Notes: a model not told the origin generated them from the sequence alone. Shown: positions 1 to 6,339, counted from the stretch's first letter. The stretch is 9,898 bases of DNA from Acidobacteriota bacterium (GCA_003171295.1 PMYF01000739.1:1-9898), one strand, 5' to 3'. A program made the numbers and translations.

Positions 1-2
1 CG

Positions 3-62
3 GCGTGGGCCCAGACTTCCGGCGACATCTCGGGTCAGTTTATTAAAGCAAAATATTACTAA
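3..62 (+). CDS. Possible C-terminal end of an upstream gene, cut by the window edge
   Basis: The third frame is open from the left edge to a TAA at 60-62 and would encode about 19 residues ending in the sequence KAKYY. Its first codons are GC-rich at the third position, as in the genes nearby, which favours this frame. The first frame is also open, to a TAG at 130-132, but its third positions look less gene-like. The fragment is too short to assign a family. If real, it lies 72 nt upstream of the next gene's GTG start. Confidence 0.3.
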   Translation, partial: AWAQTSGDISGQFIKAKYY

Positions 63-120
63 AGTACTCCATGCTTTGCGCCGATCCAAAGTATATTGGA
101 GAGTCTCGCGCAACCCATCG

Positions 121-127
121 GGAGGAG
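121..127 (+). promoter_or_regulatory. Shine-Dalgarno that sets the GTG start of the membrane protein
   Basis: GGAGGAG ends 7 nt before the in-frame GTG at 135. The longer reading frame from the TTG at 96 has no comparable site, so GTG 135 is the better start. Confidence 0.75.
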
Positions 128-134
128 TCTAGCT

Positions 135-1157
135 GTGGCACGTCCAATTCCTTGGAGACAGGTTGTCCTCTCGGTGGGGGTCACCGGCGTAACCCTCTGG
201 CGTGTTCCTTTCAAAAACTTGCGGGTAGCCTTTCGCAACCTGGAGCTGCGCAGCCTGTTGTTGGCGGTTTTCTGCGTTCTGGTCCTGTTGGTCCTGCGCG
301 CTTACAAGTGGCACTGCTTGATGACCGCGGCGGGAAAACCCCGCCTCCGGCAATCGTTGCGCACCTTATTGGGAGGTTCTGCCCTGGGATTGATTACTCC
401 CGGCCGCTTGGGTGAGTTGGGGCGCTGTCTCTTCGTCCGAAAGAACGACCGGACGCAGGTCGCGCTGCTAACCATCCTCGACCGAGCCTTGGATGTTTGG
501 GCGTTGCTGACGTTGGTGGGAGCCAGTCTGTTCCTCCTGGTACCCCACCCCGCTGCCGTCTTTGGGGTGGCCGTGTGGCTGGCGCTGCTCCCTGTGCTGC
601 TGGGCTTGCCCGGCCTGCTCGCCTATCTCTCCAAGGTGGTGCGCAGGTCCAGCCATTTCCACGGGCACCTTGCCGAAATTGCTGCCGCCGTGCCGCCCGC
701 GCAAATGCCGCGTTATGCGATCATGGCCTTGGGCGCCATGTGGGCGGAACTAGCGGCGTTCTTCTTCCTCCTCCGCGCCTTCTCCCCCGCAGACTTCACC
801 ACCGCCGTAGCCACTTATCCCTACATTGTGCTGGCCGGAGACTTACCCCTCTCGTTTAGCGGGGTGGGCGTGCGCGAAGGCGCGGCCGCGTTGTTGCTCT
901 CCCCTTACGCCGTGCCTTCGGGCGCCGCCGTGGATGCAGCCTTGCTGTGGTTTGTCTTCACCATCCTCTTCCCGGCCGTCCTGGGCATTGCCTGGCTGGT
1001 CATCGAGAGGTTAAGGCCCCGCACCCGGCATTCCGACGTCCACGCGCCCTGCCTCGACCACCCTTGGAGGCCCCTGGACATCACCCAAGCTCACAGCCCT
1101 CTCTCTGAGGAAGGTACGCCCCCCCCTTGCGAGGCTGGGTGCGGACCCTCCTGTTGA
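135..1157 (+). CDS. Flippase-like integral membrane protein (lysylphosphatidylglycerol synthase TM family)
   Basis: This 340-residue polytopic inner-membrane protein fits the LPG_synthase_TM / YbhN-AglD-like family (PF03706). Hydrophobic stretches lie near residues 8-20, 40-57, 121-164, 195-216, 227-243 and 268-290. Family-type motifs are visible: TPGRLGELGR at 88-97, LDRALD at 115-120, and SGVGVREGAA at 242-251. Members range from the membrane half of MprF, which flips aminoacylated phospholipid, to stand-alone proteins linked to lipid or glycolipid traffic. No aminoacyl-transferase domain is present, so synthesis of lysyl-PG is not implied. The start is the GTG behind the SD at 121-127. The last 50 residues are hydrophilic, contain a run of eight C bases and end in a CxxxCxxxC pattern; they look unlike the family and may be a divergent or frameshifted tail. 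Family assignment is fairly sure, substrate unknown. Confidence 0.8.
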   Translation: MARPIPWRQVVLSVGVTGVTLWRVPFKNLRVAFRNLELRSLLLAVFCVLVLLVLRAYKWHCLMTAAGKPRLRQSLRTLLGGSALGLITPGRLGELGRCLFVRKNDRTQVALLTILDRALDVWALLTLVGASLFLLVPHPAAVFGVAVWLALLPVLLGLPGLLAYLSKVVRRSSHFHGHLAEIAAAVPPAQMPRYAIMALGAMWAELAAFFFLLRAFSPADFTTAVATYPYIVLAGDLPLSFSGVGVREGAAALLLSPYAVPSGAAVDAALLWFVFTILFPAVLGIAWLVIERLRPRTRHSDVHAPCLDHPWRPLDITQAHSPLSEEGTPPPCEAGCGPSC

Positions 1158-1186
1158 GGGTTGCATAAAGTAGTGACAGTTCTGGA

Positions 1187-1240
1187 GTAGCGCCGGCATC
1201 TTGCCGGCACCGGAAAACGCCGCCGCGACGGCGGCGCTGC
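1187..1240. repeat. Nested GC-rich palindromic repeat (REP-like)
   Basis: There are two adjacent hairpins. GCCGGC at 1192-1197 pairs with 1203-1208 across a 5-nt loop. CGCCGCCG at 1218-1225 pairs with 1229-1236 across a 3-nt loop. Outer arms GTAGCGCC (1187-1194) and GGCGCTGC (1233-1240) also pair at 7 of 8 positions, so an alternative single large fold exists. It begins about 30 nt after the membrane-protein stop and could block or end transcription, although no T-run follows. Confidence 0.6.
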
Positions 1241-1292
1241 TTCAAGAGTTGGTGATCGAGTTGCGCAAAGTGGGAAGCTACAAGCGCAGAGA

Positions 1293-1400
1293 TTACAGTT
1301 CGAACGGCACCTGAGGTCCTGTGACCCGGAGGTATCCACGCAATTCGTCTTTGGAATTGACTGTGGTTTCGTCATTAAAGGAAATGCCCACGAGAGCCCT
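1293..1400 (-). pseudogene. Possible coding fossil (C-terminal remnant), family unknown
   Basis: On the minus strand, an open frame ends in TAA (1293-1295) and gives roughly 35 residues with a protein-like composition, including ISFNDETTVNSKDELRGYL and a terminal VPFEL. The open frame can be followed upstream to 1550, but there it runs straight through a palindromic element (1432-1549), which makes that part spurious. I see no ribosome binding site and cannot name a family. It could be chance. Confidence 0.2.
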
Positions 1401-1431
1401 GACCGCGGCTACCCGCTTTCCGCGTGGGACG

Positions 1432-1549
1432 TGGTAGCCACGGCAAATCCGTTTTACGATTTGCCGTGGGTTCGTCGAGGTCGAATGTCCTTCAAGACCG
1501 AAATCCTTATAAAAGCCCACGACGAGAAGAACGCTCGTCGTGGCTACCA
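1432..1549. mobile_element. MITE-like palindromic element with 11-bp terminal inverted repeats
   Basis: The ends are a perfect 11-bp inverted repeat: TGGTAGCCACG (1432-1442) and its complement at 1539-1549. Each end carries its own hairpin. The left is a perfect 12-bp stem (1438-1449 with 1458-1469, 8-nt loop). The right is a perfect 10-bp stem (1517-1526 with 1534-1543, 7-nt loop). The element is 118 bp and has no coding capacity. A related GGCTACC at 1407-1413 could pair with GGTAGCC at 1433-1439, hinting at a neighbouring copy. No target-site duplication is obvious. Confidence 0.6.
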
Positions 1550-1603
1550 ACTACCAGCTACGATGATGTGCGGGCATTCTATCACCCGTGTTGCGTGGCC
1601 GGC

Positions 1604-1648
1604 GCGAAAAGCCACGGAGGTCTGCTATGTGTGTCCACGGCTTTTCGC
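1604..1648. repeat. Long-loop hairpin, perfect 10-bp stem
   Basis: GCGAAAAGCC at 1604-1613 is the exact reverse complement of 1639-1648, with 25 nt between. It lies in the same non-coding repeat zone and directly abuts the REP-like hairpins that follow. Confidence 0.55.
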
Positions 1649-1652
1649 CCCA

Positions 1653-1739
1653 GCCCGCGCAGCGGGCGACAGGTCGTAGCCCACAGCGTGAGCTGTGGGT
1701 AACGAATTGGAGTAAAGTCTCCCGCAGCCCCGAAGGGGC
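1653..1739. repeat. Run of three REP-like hairpins
   Basis: Three short perfect palindromes stand close together. GCCCGC at 1653-1658 pairs with 1662-1667. CCCACAGC at 1680-1687 pairs with GCTGTGGG at 1692-1699 across a GTGA loop. GCCCC at 1727-1731 pairs with GGGGC at 1735-1739 across a GAA loop. The first motif recurs at 2062-2076. Such compact GC hairpins in spacers are typical of REP/PU-type extragenic repeats. Confidence 0.6.
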
Positions 1740-1789
1740 GAAAAGAGCAATCCCTGCCGCGATTTCGCAGCACCGCCCCTATGCGGCGG

Positions 1790-1818
1790 GCCAACCAAAA
1801 CGCTATTGCGCCGTTGGC
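1790..1818. repeat. REP-like hairpin
   Basis: GCCAAC at 1790-1795 pairs with GTTGGC at 1813-1818 across 17 nt. It is weaker than its neighbours and is listed as part of the same repeat cluster. Confidence 0.35.
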
Positions 1819-1876
1819 TTGAGTCGTAATTTCTTTCGCCACGGGCGGGGCTCGGGCGGGGTGGACATGTTCGATC

Positions 1877-2049
1877 CCCATGGCTTATGAAGGTGTGAAA
1901 TAATCCCGGGATGAGCAAAAGCATTTCACGCAAAGGCGCAAAGTCGTAGAAGGCGCAAATAAAACAAACCAGGTGTTCTTTGCGAGTCTTTGCGCCTTAG
2001 CGTCTTTGCGTGAGATTGTCTATTATTTCACAGCTTCTTACGCCAGGGG
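1877..2049. mobile_element. MITE-like element with about 28-bp imperfect terminal inverted repeats
   Basis: Positions 1877-1904 and 2022-2049 are reverse complements at 24 of 28 positions. The innermost 11 bp (1894-1904 with 2022-2032) are perfect. Inside lie further inverted arms: TCACGCAAAG at 1926-1935 with 2004-2013 (10 bp), and GGCGCAAAG at 1935-1943 with 1988-1996 (9 bp). The internal arms use a CGCAAAG word repeated in both orientations. The 173-bp unit encodes nothing convincing. It lacks a transposase, so any movement would depend on an enzyme elsewhere. No clear flanking target duplication is visible. Confidence 0.6.
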
Positions 2050-2061
2050 CTATGGTCTTTC

Positions 2062-2076
2062 GCCCGCTCCGCGGGC
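2062..2076. repeat. REP-like hairpin, second copy of the GCCCGC/GCGGGC motif
   Basis: GCCCGC, a 3-nt loop and GCGGGC repeat the palindrome seen at 1653-1667. Both copies are preceded by a TTTCGCCC-like sequence, so they look like members of one repeat family about 400 bp apart. Confidence 0.5.
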
Positions 2077-2141
2077 TTACGCGCAGGCGCGAGCTCGGAC
2101 AATGCGGAGGTTATTCCGTCGTTTCACTCCGGAACGGGCGC

Positions 2142-2184
2142 GGCGCCGGGCAACTATCCGCGCTACCCACCAGAGCCCGGCGCC
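2142..2184 (-). terminator. Strong GC stem-loop downstream of the GH123-like gene
   Basis: GGCGCCGGGC at 2142-2151 is the exact reverse complement of 2175-2184 (23-nt loop). On the minus strand it begins 20 nt after the glycosidase stop codon. No T-run follows, so it is not a textbook intrinsic terminator. It may protect mRNA 3' ends or simply be another spacer palindrome. Confidence 0.35.
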
Positions 2185-2204
2185 AGCCCCATTGGCGCTT
2201 GGCC

Positions 2205-3896
2205 CTACTTCGCCAGCGCTTCGAGCAGTTCCTTCTCAATCGCGCGGAACTTCACCGGGTCGCGAACGTAATCGCTGAATCCCGCGAGGGCTTCTTTTCC
2301 GAGGCGTTCGGCTTCCGCCGGATTCTTGGCTTTAAGCGCCATCAACATTTCGTAATCCTCGATCCCCTCGAGCATGGTTTCGAGGCGAATGGACGAATAC
2401 ACAGACTTCCTGGCGCGGTCAGGATAAACGATGAATGCGTCGCCCGAGGGCAGCAATTCGGTGTTGGCGTCGATCACGGGCTGCGTGTCCAGAATCGGGT
2501 CGGGCGTCCAATAGCTCCAGCCCCAGTGCAGGAAGCCGGTAAAGCCATAGCGGAAGTTCAGCCAGTGCAGCAGCCGCACTTTCAGCAGCGGGTAATCCAT
2601 CAGCCGATTCAGGTAGCGTTGGTTGGGAAAGAGGCACGTGTAGAACCACACCTCACGGCCGCTGGCCATGCGCTGGCGGATCATTTCCATCTGATCGTCG
2701 AACTTGCCAAGCTGCGGAACCCAGACGTCGCAGTATTTCTGCAGTTCGTCGGGCATGTGCTCGGCGTCCACGGCGTCCATGGTGGAAACACCGGGAAGAT
2801 AGCGGTGCACCAGTTCTGCGAAGCGGGCGTAGTAGGGTGGCTCCGTGCCGTGGGCTTCGTCAAGAATGTGCTGGTAGTAGATGGACTTCCACCCTTTGGC
2901 ATCGAGGTGGGCATTGAGGGCGGTGAGGAACCCGGCCAGGAATGGCTCAACCCGCGGGTCGTCGGGCGGCAGGGTCCGCTTGCTCACTTGGCCGTTCTCA
3001 AGCTGGAGAGTGTGCACCACGAGCCCCGCTTCGTAGCTGCCCGCGCGATCCAACAGGTGGCCGCCCTCGATGTAACCGATCGCGCCGGCCTCATGGAAGG
3101 TTTCGACCCAGCGGTCGAAATTCGCGAAGTCGTAAGCGAGGTGGTCCCCCTCGGGACGCGGCGTAATCAGCTCCAGCAGAGGGGTGATGACCATATTCTG
3201 CCGATGCTCGGCCATGACGCGCCCGAGGTTTCGGAGCAACGTCCACCATTCGGGCGAGAACTGCGCGATGCCGTAAAATTGCTGGGAAGCGTGGTCATTG
3301 AAAGTGAACCAGTTGGTGACTTTCAGCGCGTGCTGCACGGGCACAGCCGCCGCCAGCACTTTCACGCGGAACTCCTGGCGCGCCAGTTGCCGCTCCCCCG
3401 CGCGCACCATGACCGCGCCATGATACTCGCCCGGCGGGGCATCAGCCGGAACGCTAATCCACAGCGACTGGGTCTGATGAGCCTTAACGTTTACCGGAAA
3501 ATCCTGGAGCGGGTCGGGAAACCATCCCGGTGCTTCTCCCACCAATTCGTCTTCCGGCGTGTTCCGCGTGTGCGAGCCGACCACCACATAACTCACCGGG
3601 CGGACCGTCGCGCCCGCCAGGGTTTCGCCCTGGAGGTTTTTCAGCGGCTCGACCTCAGCCGTCACGCCCGCGAGCGATACCGCCGAGCGCAGCGCGAGTT
3701 GCACGTTCAAGTGCTGGCCCTGCGCCCCGAGCAATTCCGGCCGGGCGAGGCGATGACTTCCCGCGGCATCCGTGGGGAAGATTTTGATGAGCGAATCAAC
3801 GAACCAAACACTTGGCCCAGTTTGATCTGCAGCTCGCGCGGGCCCCAGCAATAGGCCACAGGCGATGCACAGAAAGAAAACCTTGTGACGTGTCAT
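2205..3896 (-). CDS. Exported GH123-type glycoside hydrolase (DUF4091 domain)
   Basis: This 563-residue protein has a Sec-type signal (residues 1-22, ending PARA) and is probably periplasmic or outer-surface. Residues 24-185 look like a beta-rich N-terminal domain and 195-520 like a barrel. The end of the catalytic region carries the typical DUF4091 signature: a GDAFIVYPD-like stretch at 485-493, then SSIRLETMLEGIEDYEML at 501-518. The GH123 family contains beta-N-acetylgalactosaminidases that use an adjacent Asp-Glu pair; here D346-E347 in ILDEAHG is the natural candidate. Aromatic residues in HWGWSYW (457-463) could line the sugar site. The ATG has an SD (GAGGA, complement of 3905-3909) 8 nt upstream. 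It follows the methyltransferase gene on the same strand after 154 nt. Exact substrate is inferred only from the family; other DUF4091 proteins are uncharacterised. Confidence 0.82.
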   Translation of the reverse strand: MTRHKVFFLCIACGLLLGPARAADQTGPSVWFVDSLIKIFPTDAAGSHRLARPELLGAQGQHLNVQLALRSAVSLAGVTAEVEPLKNLQGETLAGATVRPVSYVVVGSHTRNTPEDELVGEAPGWFPDPLQDFPVNVKAHQTQSLWISVPADAPPGEYHGAVMVRAGERQLARQEFRVKVLAAAVPVQHALKVTNWFTFNDHASQQFYGIAQFSPEWWTLLRNLGRVMAEHRQNMVITPLLELITPRPEGDHLAYDFANFDRWVETFHEAGAIGYIEGGHLLDRAGSYEAGLVVHTLQLENGQVSKRTLPPDDPRVEPFLAGFLTALNAHLDAKGWKSIYYQHILDEAHGTEPPYYARFAELVHRYLPGVSTMDAVDAEHMPDELQKYCDVWVPQLGKFDDQMEMIRQRMASGREVWFYTCLFPNQRYLNRLMDYPLLKVRLLHWLNFRYGFTGFLHWGWSYWTPDPILDTQPVIDANTELLPSGDAFIVYPDRARKSVYSSIRLETMLEGIEDYEMLMALKAKNPAEAERLGKEALAGFSDYVRDPVKFRAIEKELLEALAK

Positions 3897-3928
3897 GGCT
3901 TTTGTCCTCGAAAGATTGCCTAGGGGGC

Positions 3929-3945
3929 CGCGCCAGCGAGGCGCG
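3929..3945. other. GC hairpin in the leader of the GH123-like gene
   Basis: CGCGCC at 3929-3934 pairs with GGCGCG at 3940-3945 across a 5-nt loop. On the minus strand it sits just upstream of the glycosidase SD, inside a very GC-rich 154-bp spacer. It could attenuate read-through from the methyltransferase gene, but no T-run follows. Confidence 0.3.
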
Positions 3946-4050
3946 TCGGGGCGGCCGCCACGGCGACCGCTGCCCCCTTCCCTAACGCGCAGCTTATCGC
4001 ATCGGCGGGGCGGGAGCAGGAAAATTCGTAGCGCGCCCGGGGGGGCAACG

Positions 4051-4710
4051 TCAGCGGCCGAAAATCAGGAAATACTGATAAGGCAGAAAATCGAACTCCT
4101 TGAGCACGTGGAACCCGGCCGGCTTGACTTCTTCGATCATGTCCTCTTTGGCGATCTTCATTTCGAGAGGCGGTCCTAGCGGCAGAGGTTTCTTATAGAA
4201 GTCGATGTTCACTAGCCGCCCGCCAGGTCGCAGGGCGCGGACCAGCAGCGGATAGTAGGTGGCGCGGTCGGGAATGTGATGCAGCGTGTCACAAACGAAG
4301 ATCACATCGACGGAAGCGGAGGGCAGCTTCGGGTCGTGTGGTTCAGCAAGGACGGGCTCAATATTCGCCAGATGCCCCTTTTTGGCGCGCCCCTTGAGGT
4401 AGTCGAGCATGCCCTGATCAACATCGACCGCATAGACCTTGCCGGTGGGGCCGACGGCGTGCGCGAATCGGAGGGTAAAGTACCCCGAACCCGCCCCGAT
4501 ATCCGCAACGGCCTCGCCGGGCTTCAGGCCGAGATGCTTGACGACCTGGTCCGGCTTCTGCCACTCGGAGCGCCTGGGGTCCTCAAGCGAGCGGATATAG
4601 GCGCGGGTCGATTCCGGTGGGTGGTGTTGCTGGTGTGCGGTCTGCGCCACGGCCGCGCCGGCCAGCATTATGCTGGCAGCCAGGCCTGCGAATCTACGGA
4701 AATGCTTCAT
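4051..4710 (-). CDS. Class I SAM-dependent methyltransferase with an N-terminal export signal
   Basis: The 219-residue product has a Rossmann methyltransferase core. Motif I is VADIGAGSGYFT at 68-79. The acidic end of strand beta-2 is AVDVD at 94-98. A post-motif DVIFVCDTLHHIPD lies at 135-148, and LRPGGRLVNIDF at 160-171. The lead-in SEWQKPDQVVKHLGLKPGE (48-66) is common in this UbiE/type-11-like group. Residues 1-22 form a hydrophobic signal with a basic start (MKHFRRF) and an AVAQ-type end. An exported enzyme that needs SAM is a puzzle; the signal could instead act as a membrane anchor. The start has a clear SD, GGGAGGG, 3 nt before the ATG. It lies 96 nt after the PilZ gene on the same strand and may be read from that gene's promoter. 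Substrate unknown. Confidence 0.8.
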   Translation of the reverse strand: MKHFRRFAGLAASIMLAGAAVAQTAHQQHHPPESTRAYIRSLEDPRRSEWQKPDQVVKHLGLKPGEAVADIGAGSGYFTLRFAHAVGPTGKVYAVDVDQGMLDYLKGRAKKGHLANIEPVLAEPHDPKLPSASVDVIFVCDTLHHIPDRATYYPLLVRALRPGGRLVNIDFYKKPLPLGPPLEMKIAKEDMIEEVKPAGFHVLKEFDFLPYQYFLIFGR

Positions 4711-4806
4711 GAACCCTCCCAGGGGAGCCGGCCTTCGCAGCAGGCGTGAAGGGATGGTCCGCCCCTAAGGTCGGGGGACTTTCGACTCTGGAGACGGCCG
4801 CTGCGG

Positions 4807-5610
4807 TCAGCGCACGTACTCAACCCCATAGAACCTGCCGGAGGCGGCTTCGGCGGCCCAGACGATCCGCCCCTTAGTGTCCAGAGGAGTCTGGCTCTTG
4901 GAATAAGGTAGGGTGATGTAAATCTCGTCGCCGGTGGAAAAGCGCTGGGTGCTGAAAAAGCAGAGGCCGGTCTTGGAGACGTCGCGCGTCCGCGCAATGT
5001 CCACGACGCCCCAACTGTTCCGCACGCGGAGTTGCATGGTGAGTTTCAAGCGGCGCGTCCGCCGGCGTTCCTCAGATACCTGGGCAGAAGGTTTCTTCGA
5101 CCGATCCAGAATCTCCGGCGTCAGCAACTGGTCGCTGGGTTTCCAGCGCGTGGTCTCGTCGCAGCGTTTGCAGTGACGCGAAATGAGACCGGTGGCAAGC
5201 AGCACGTCATATTCGATGCTGGAAAGCGTGCTTTGCGCTGCCGTCTTGCAGGCGGCACATTCAATCAGTACCTTCGGCTGCACACCATCCGCATTAGGGA
5301 CAAACGCGACACCCCAAATTCCGCTTTCCGGATTTACCGCCTCCACACCCCATTCCCGCCGGTCTCCGAAAACCTGCTGGAAGGCGCCCACCACGCGAAA
5401 CTCCTCCTCGATCCCGTTTTCCAGGTTCTTGAGAAGTACGATGTCATCAGACAGCAAAGAATGAATTAGGCTGATCCGCGCGCCTTGCTGGTTGAAGCTG
5501 ACTGTGACAGTCTCTTCCGCGAAGGAGACTCCCCCGGTGTCGTTTCCAATCACCCGAATGCGCACTGGGGCGAGAATACGTTCACTGCGGCGTCGCTCCA
5601 AAATGTCCAT
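4807..5610 (-). CDS. PilZ-type c-di-GMP receptor with two PilZ-like domains and a zinc-ribbon-like linker
   Basis: The 267-residue soluble protein has three parts. Residues 182-267 form a canonical PilZ domain: an arginine cluster giving RxxxR at 182-187, then DVSKTG (DxSxxG) at 210-215, ending YGVEYV. Residues 1-105 look like a second, degenerate PilZ domain: R7 and R11 match RxxxR, but the second motif reads SFNQQG (38-43), losing the Asp and Ser; it ends WGVAFV, mirroring the C-terminal domain. Between them, C118xxC121 and C147xxC150 could bind one metal ion. PilZ domains bind cyclic di-GMP and control motility, polysaccharide or biofilm outputs. I see no SD before the ATG, but a good promoter lies at 5756-5784. 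The ORF starts 184 nt downstream of the STAS gene. The target process is not evident from the sequence. Confidence 0.85.
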   Translation of the reverse strand: MDILERRRSERILAPVRIRVIGNDTGGVSFAEETVTVSFNQQGARISLIHSLLSDDIVLLKNLENGIEEEFRVVGAFQQVFGDRREWGVEAVNPESGIWGVAFVPNADGVQPKVLIECAACKTAAQSTLSSIEYDVLLATGLISRHCKRCDETTRWKPSDQLLTPEILDRSKKPSAQVSEERRRTRRLKLTMQLRVRNSWGVVDIARTRDVSKTGLCFFSTQRFSTGDEIYITLPYSKSQTPLDTKGRIVWAAEAASGRFYGVEYVR

Positions 5611-5659
5611 GAGTTTTTGAGAAAAAGCGGATAACCAGAATCTCTGCAGTCGTCATCAC

Positions 5660-5680
5660 GCCCAAACGGGCTCGGCGCCC
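5660..5680 (-). other. Two mutually exclusive small hairpins in the PilZ leader
   Basis: The GGGC at 5668-5671 can pair either with GCCC at 5660-5663 or with GCCC at 5677-5680. Such competing stems can switch, but at 4 bp each they are weak. The sequence does not match a riboswitch class that I recognise. Confidence 0.2.
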
Positions 5681-5755
5681 ACAACCCGGCTCCGGAATGC
5701 CCCCTCGCTTCTCCGGCAGACCCCCCCTGCCACACACTGCTGCCTGCGTGGATTC

Positions 5756-5784
5756 AAAATACCTTAACCCCAATTACCTGTCAA
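5756..5784 (-). promoter_or_regulatory. Sigma-70-like promoter for the PilZ gene
   Basis: On the minus strand, a perfect TTGACA (complement of 5779-5784) is followed by a 17-nt spacer and TATTTT (complement of 5756-5761, 4 of 6 matches to consensus). It starts 10 nt beyond the STAS stop codon. Transcription would begin near 5749, giving a leader of about 140 nt. Confidence 0.65.
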
Positions 5785-5794
5785 ATCCCCCTGT

Positions 5795-6220
5795 TCACAC
5801 CCCCGGCCCGCTGACCGTGCGCTTTTTCGCTCTCGGTTCTCCCTTGGCAAGCCCCGGGGACCCTTCCGCACCCCCCCCGGGCTGGTTCAGCAGGGTCAAC
5901 GCCGCGGCTTCACCTGCGGCAATCGCGAAGAACTGGGTCAGGTTTACGTCGTTCAGAATTCTGCGGACGTGCGCATTCAGATTCGTGAGCACCATGTGCG
6001 CCCCGGAGTTCTGGACCGTTACTCGCGCGCCCGCCAGAAATCCCAGCCCCGTCGAGTCGATGTAAGGAACATCCTCAAAATCCACAATCAACTTCTTGGT
6101 CCCGGCATCCATCAAATCCTTCACCTTCTGCCGGAGATAAGGACCGTCACTACCCGCCAGGAATCTGCCATTCAGGCTTACAATGGCTGCATCCTCTTTG
6201 AAGCGCACCTCGATTCTCAC
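5795..6220 (-). CDS. STAS-domain protein (anti-sigma factor antagonist type)
   Basis: This is a 141-residue cytoplasmic protein of the SpoIIAA/RsbV type. The N-terminus MRIEVRFKEDAAIVSLNGRF is a typical STAS first strand pair. The conserved loop YIDSTGLGFL at 53-62 supplies Ser56, the residue phosphorylated by anti-sigma kinases in the family. The 28-residue tail (114-141), rich in Gly, Pro and Lys, is probably disordered and is encoded across a run of eight G bases. The same frame is open up to a GTG at 6427, but I choose the GTG at 6220. It has AGGTGAG just upstream, it fits the usual STAS start, and a TTGACA promoter lies inside the longer version. An ATG at 6277 has no SD. No partner kinase or sigma factor is in the window. 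It is followed by the PilZ gene. Confidence 0.85.
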   Translation of the reverse strand: MRIEVRFKEDAAIVSLNGRFLAGSDGPYLRQKVKDLMDAGTKKLIVDFEDVPYIDSTGLGFLAGARVTVQNSGAHMVLTNLNAHVRRILNDVNLTQFFAIAAGEAAALTLLNQPGGGAEGSPGLAKGEPRAKKRTVSGPGV

Positions 6221-6223
6221 AAT

Positions 6224-6230
6224 CTCACCT
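6224..6230 (-). promoter_or_regulatory. Shine-Dalgarno that sets the GTG start of the STAS gene
   Basis: AGGTGAG on the minus strand ends 3 nt before GTG 6220, with its AGGTG core 5 nt away. This supports the short STAS product over the longer frame. Confidence 0.6.
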
Positions 6231-6339
6231 CGCTGCTGGCCCCCGTTTGAATTCCCGATACGCGGACCGCCCGCCATAGGATTCAGGCGCTTATCGACAG
6301 ATCCTCGTTCACCGCAATTGGACGAGGCACCAGCACGCC

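Noticed and set aside
1158..2204. CRISPR array or tandem repeat array in the palindrome-rich spacer
   Set aside because: The repeats are palindromes of differing sequence with irregular spacing; there are no equal-length direct repeats separated by unique spacers and no cas genes.
2010..3854. 614-codon plus-strand open frame opposite the GH123-like gene
   Set aside because: It lies almost wholly antisense to a gene with a clear family signature and SD, starts inside a palindromic element, and its translation shows no recognisable domain. It is a shadow of GC-rich coding DNA.
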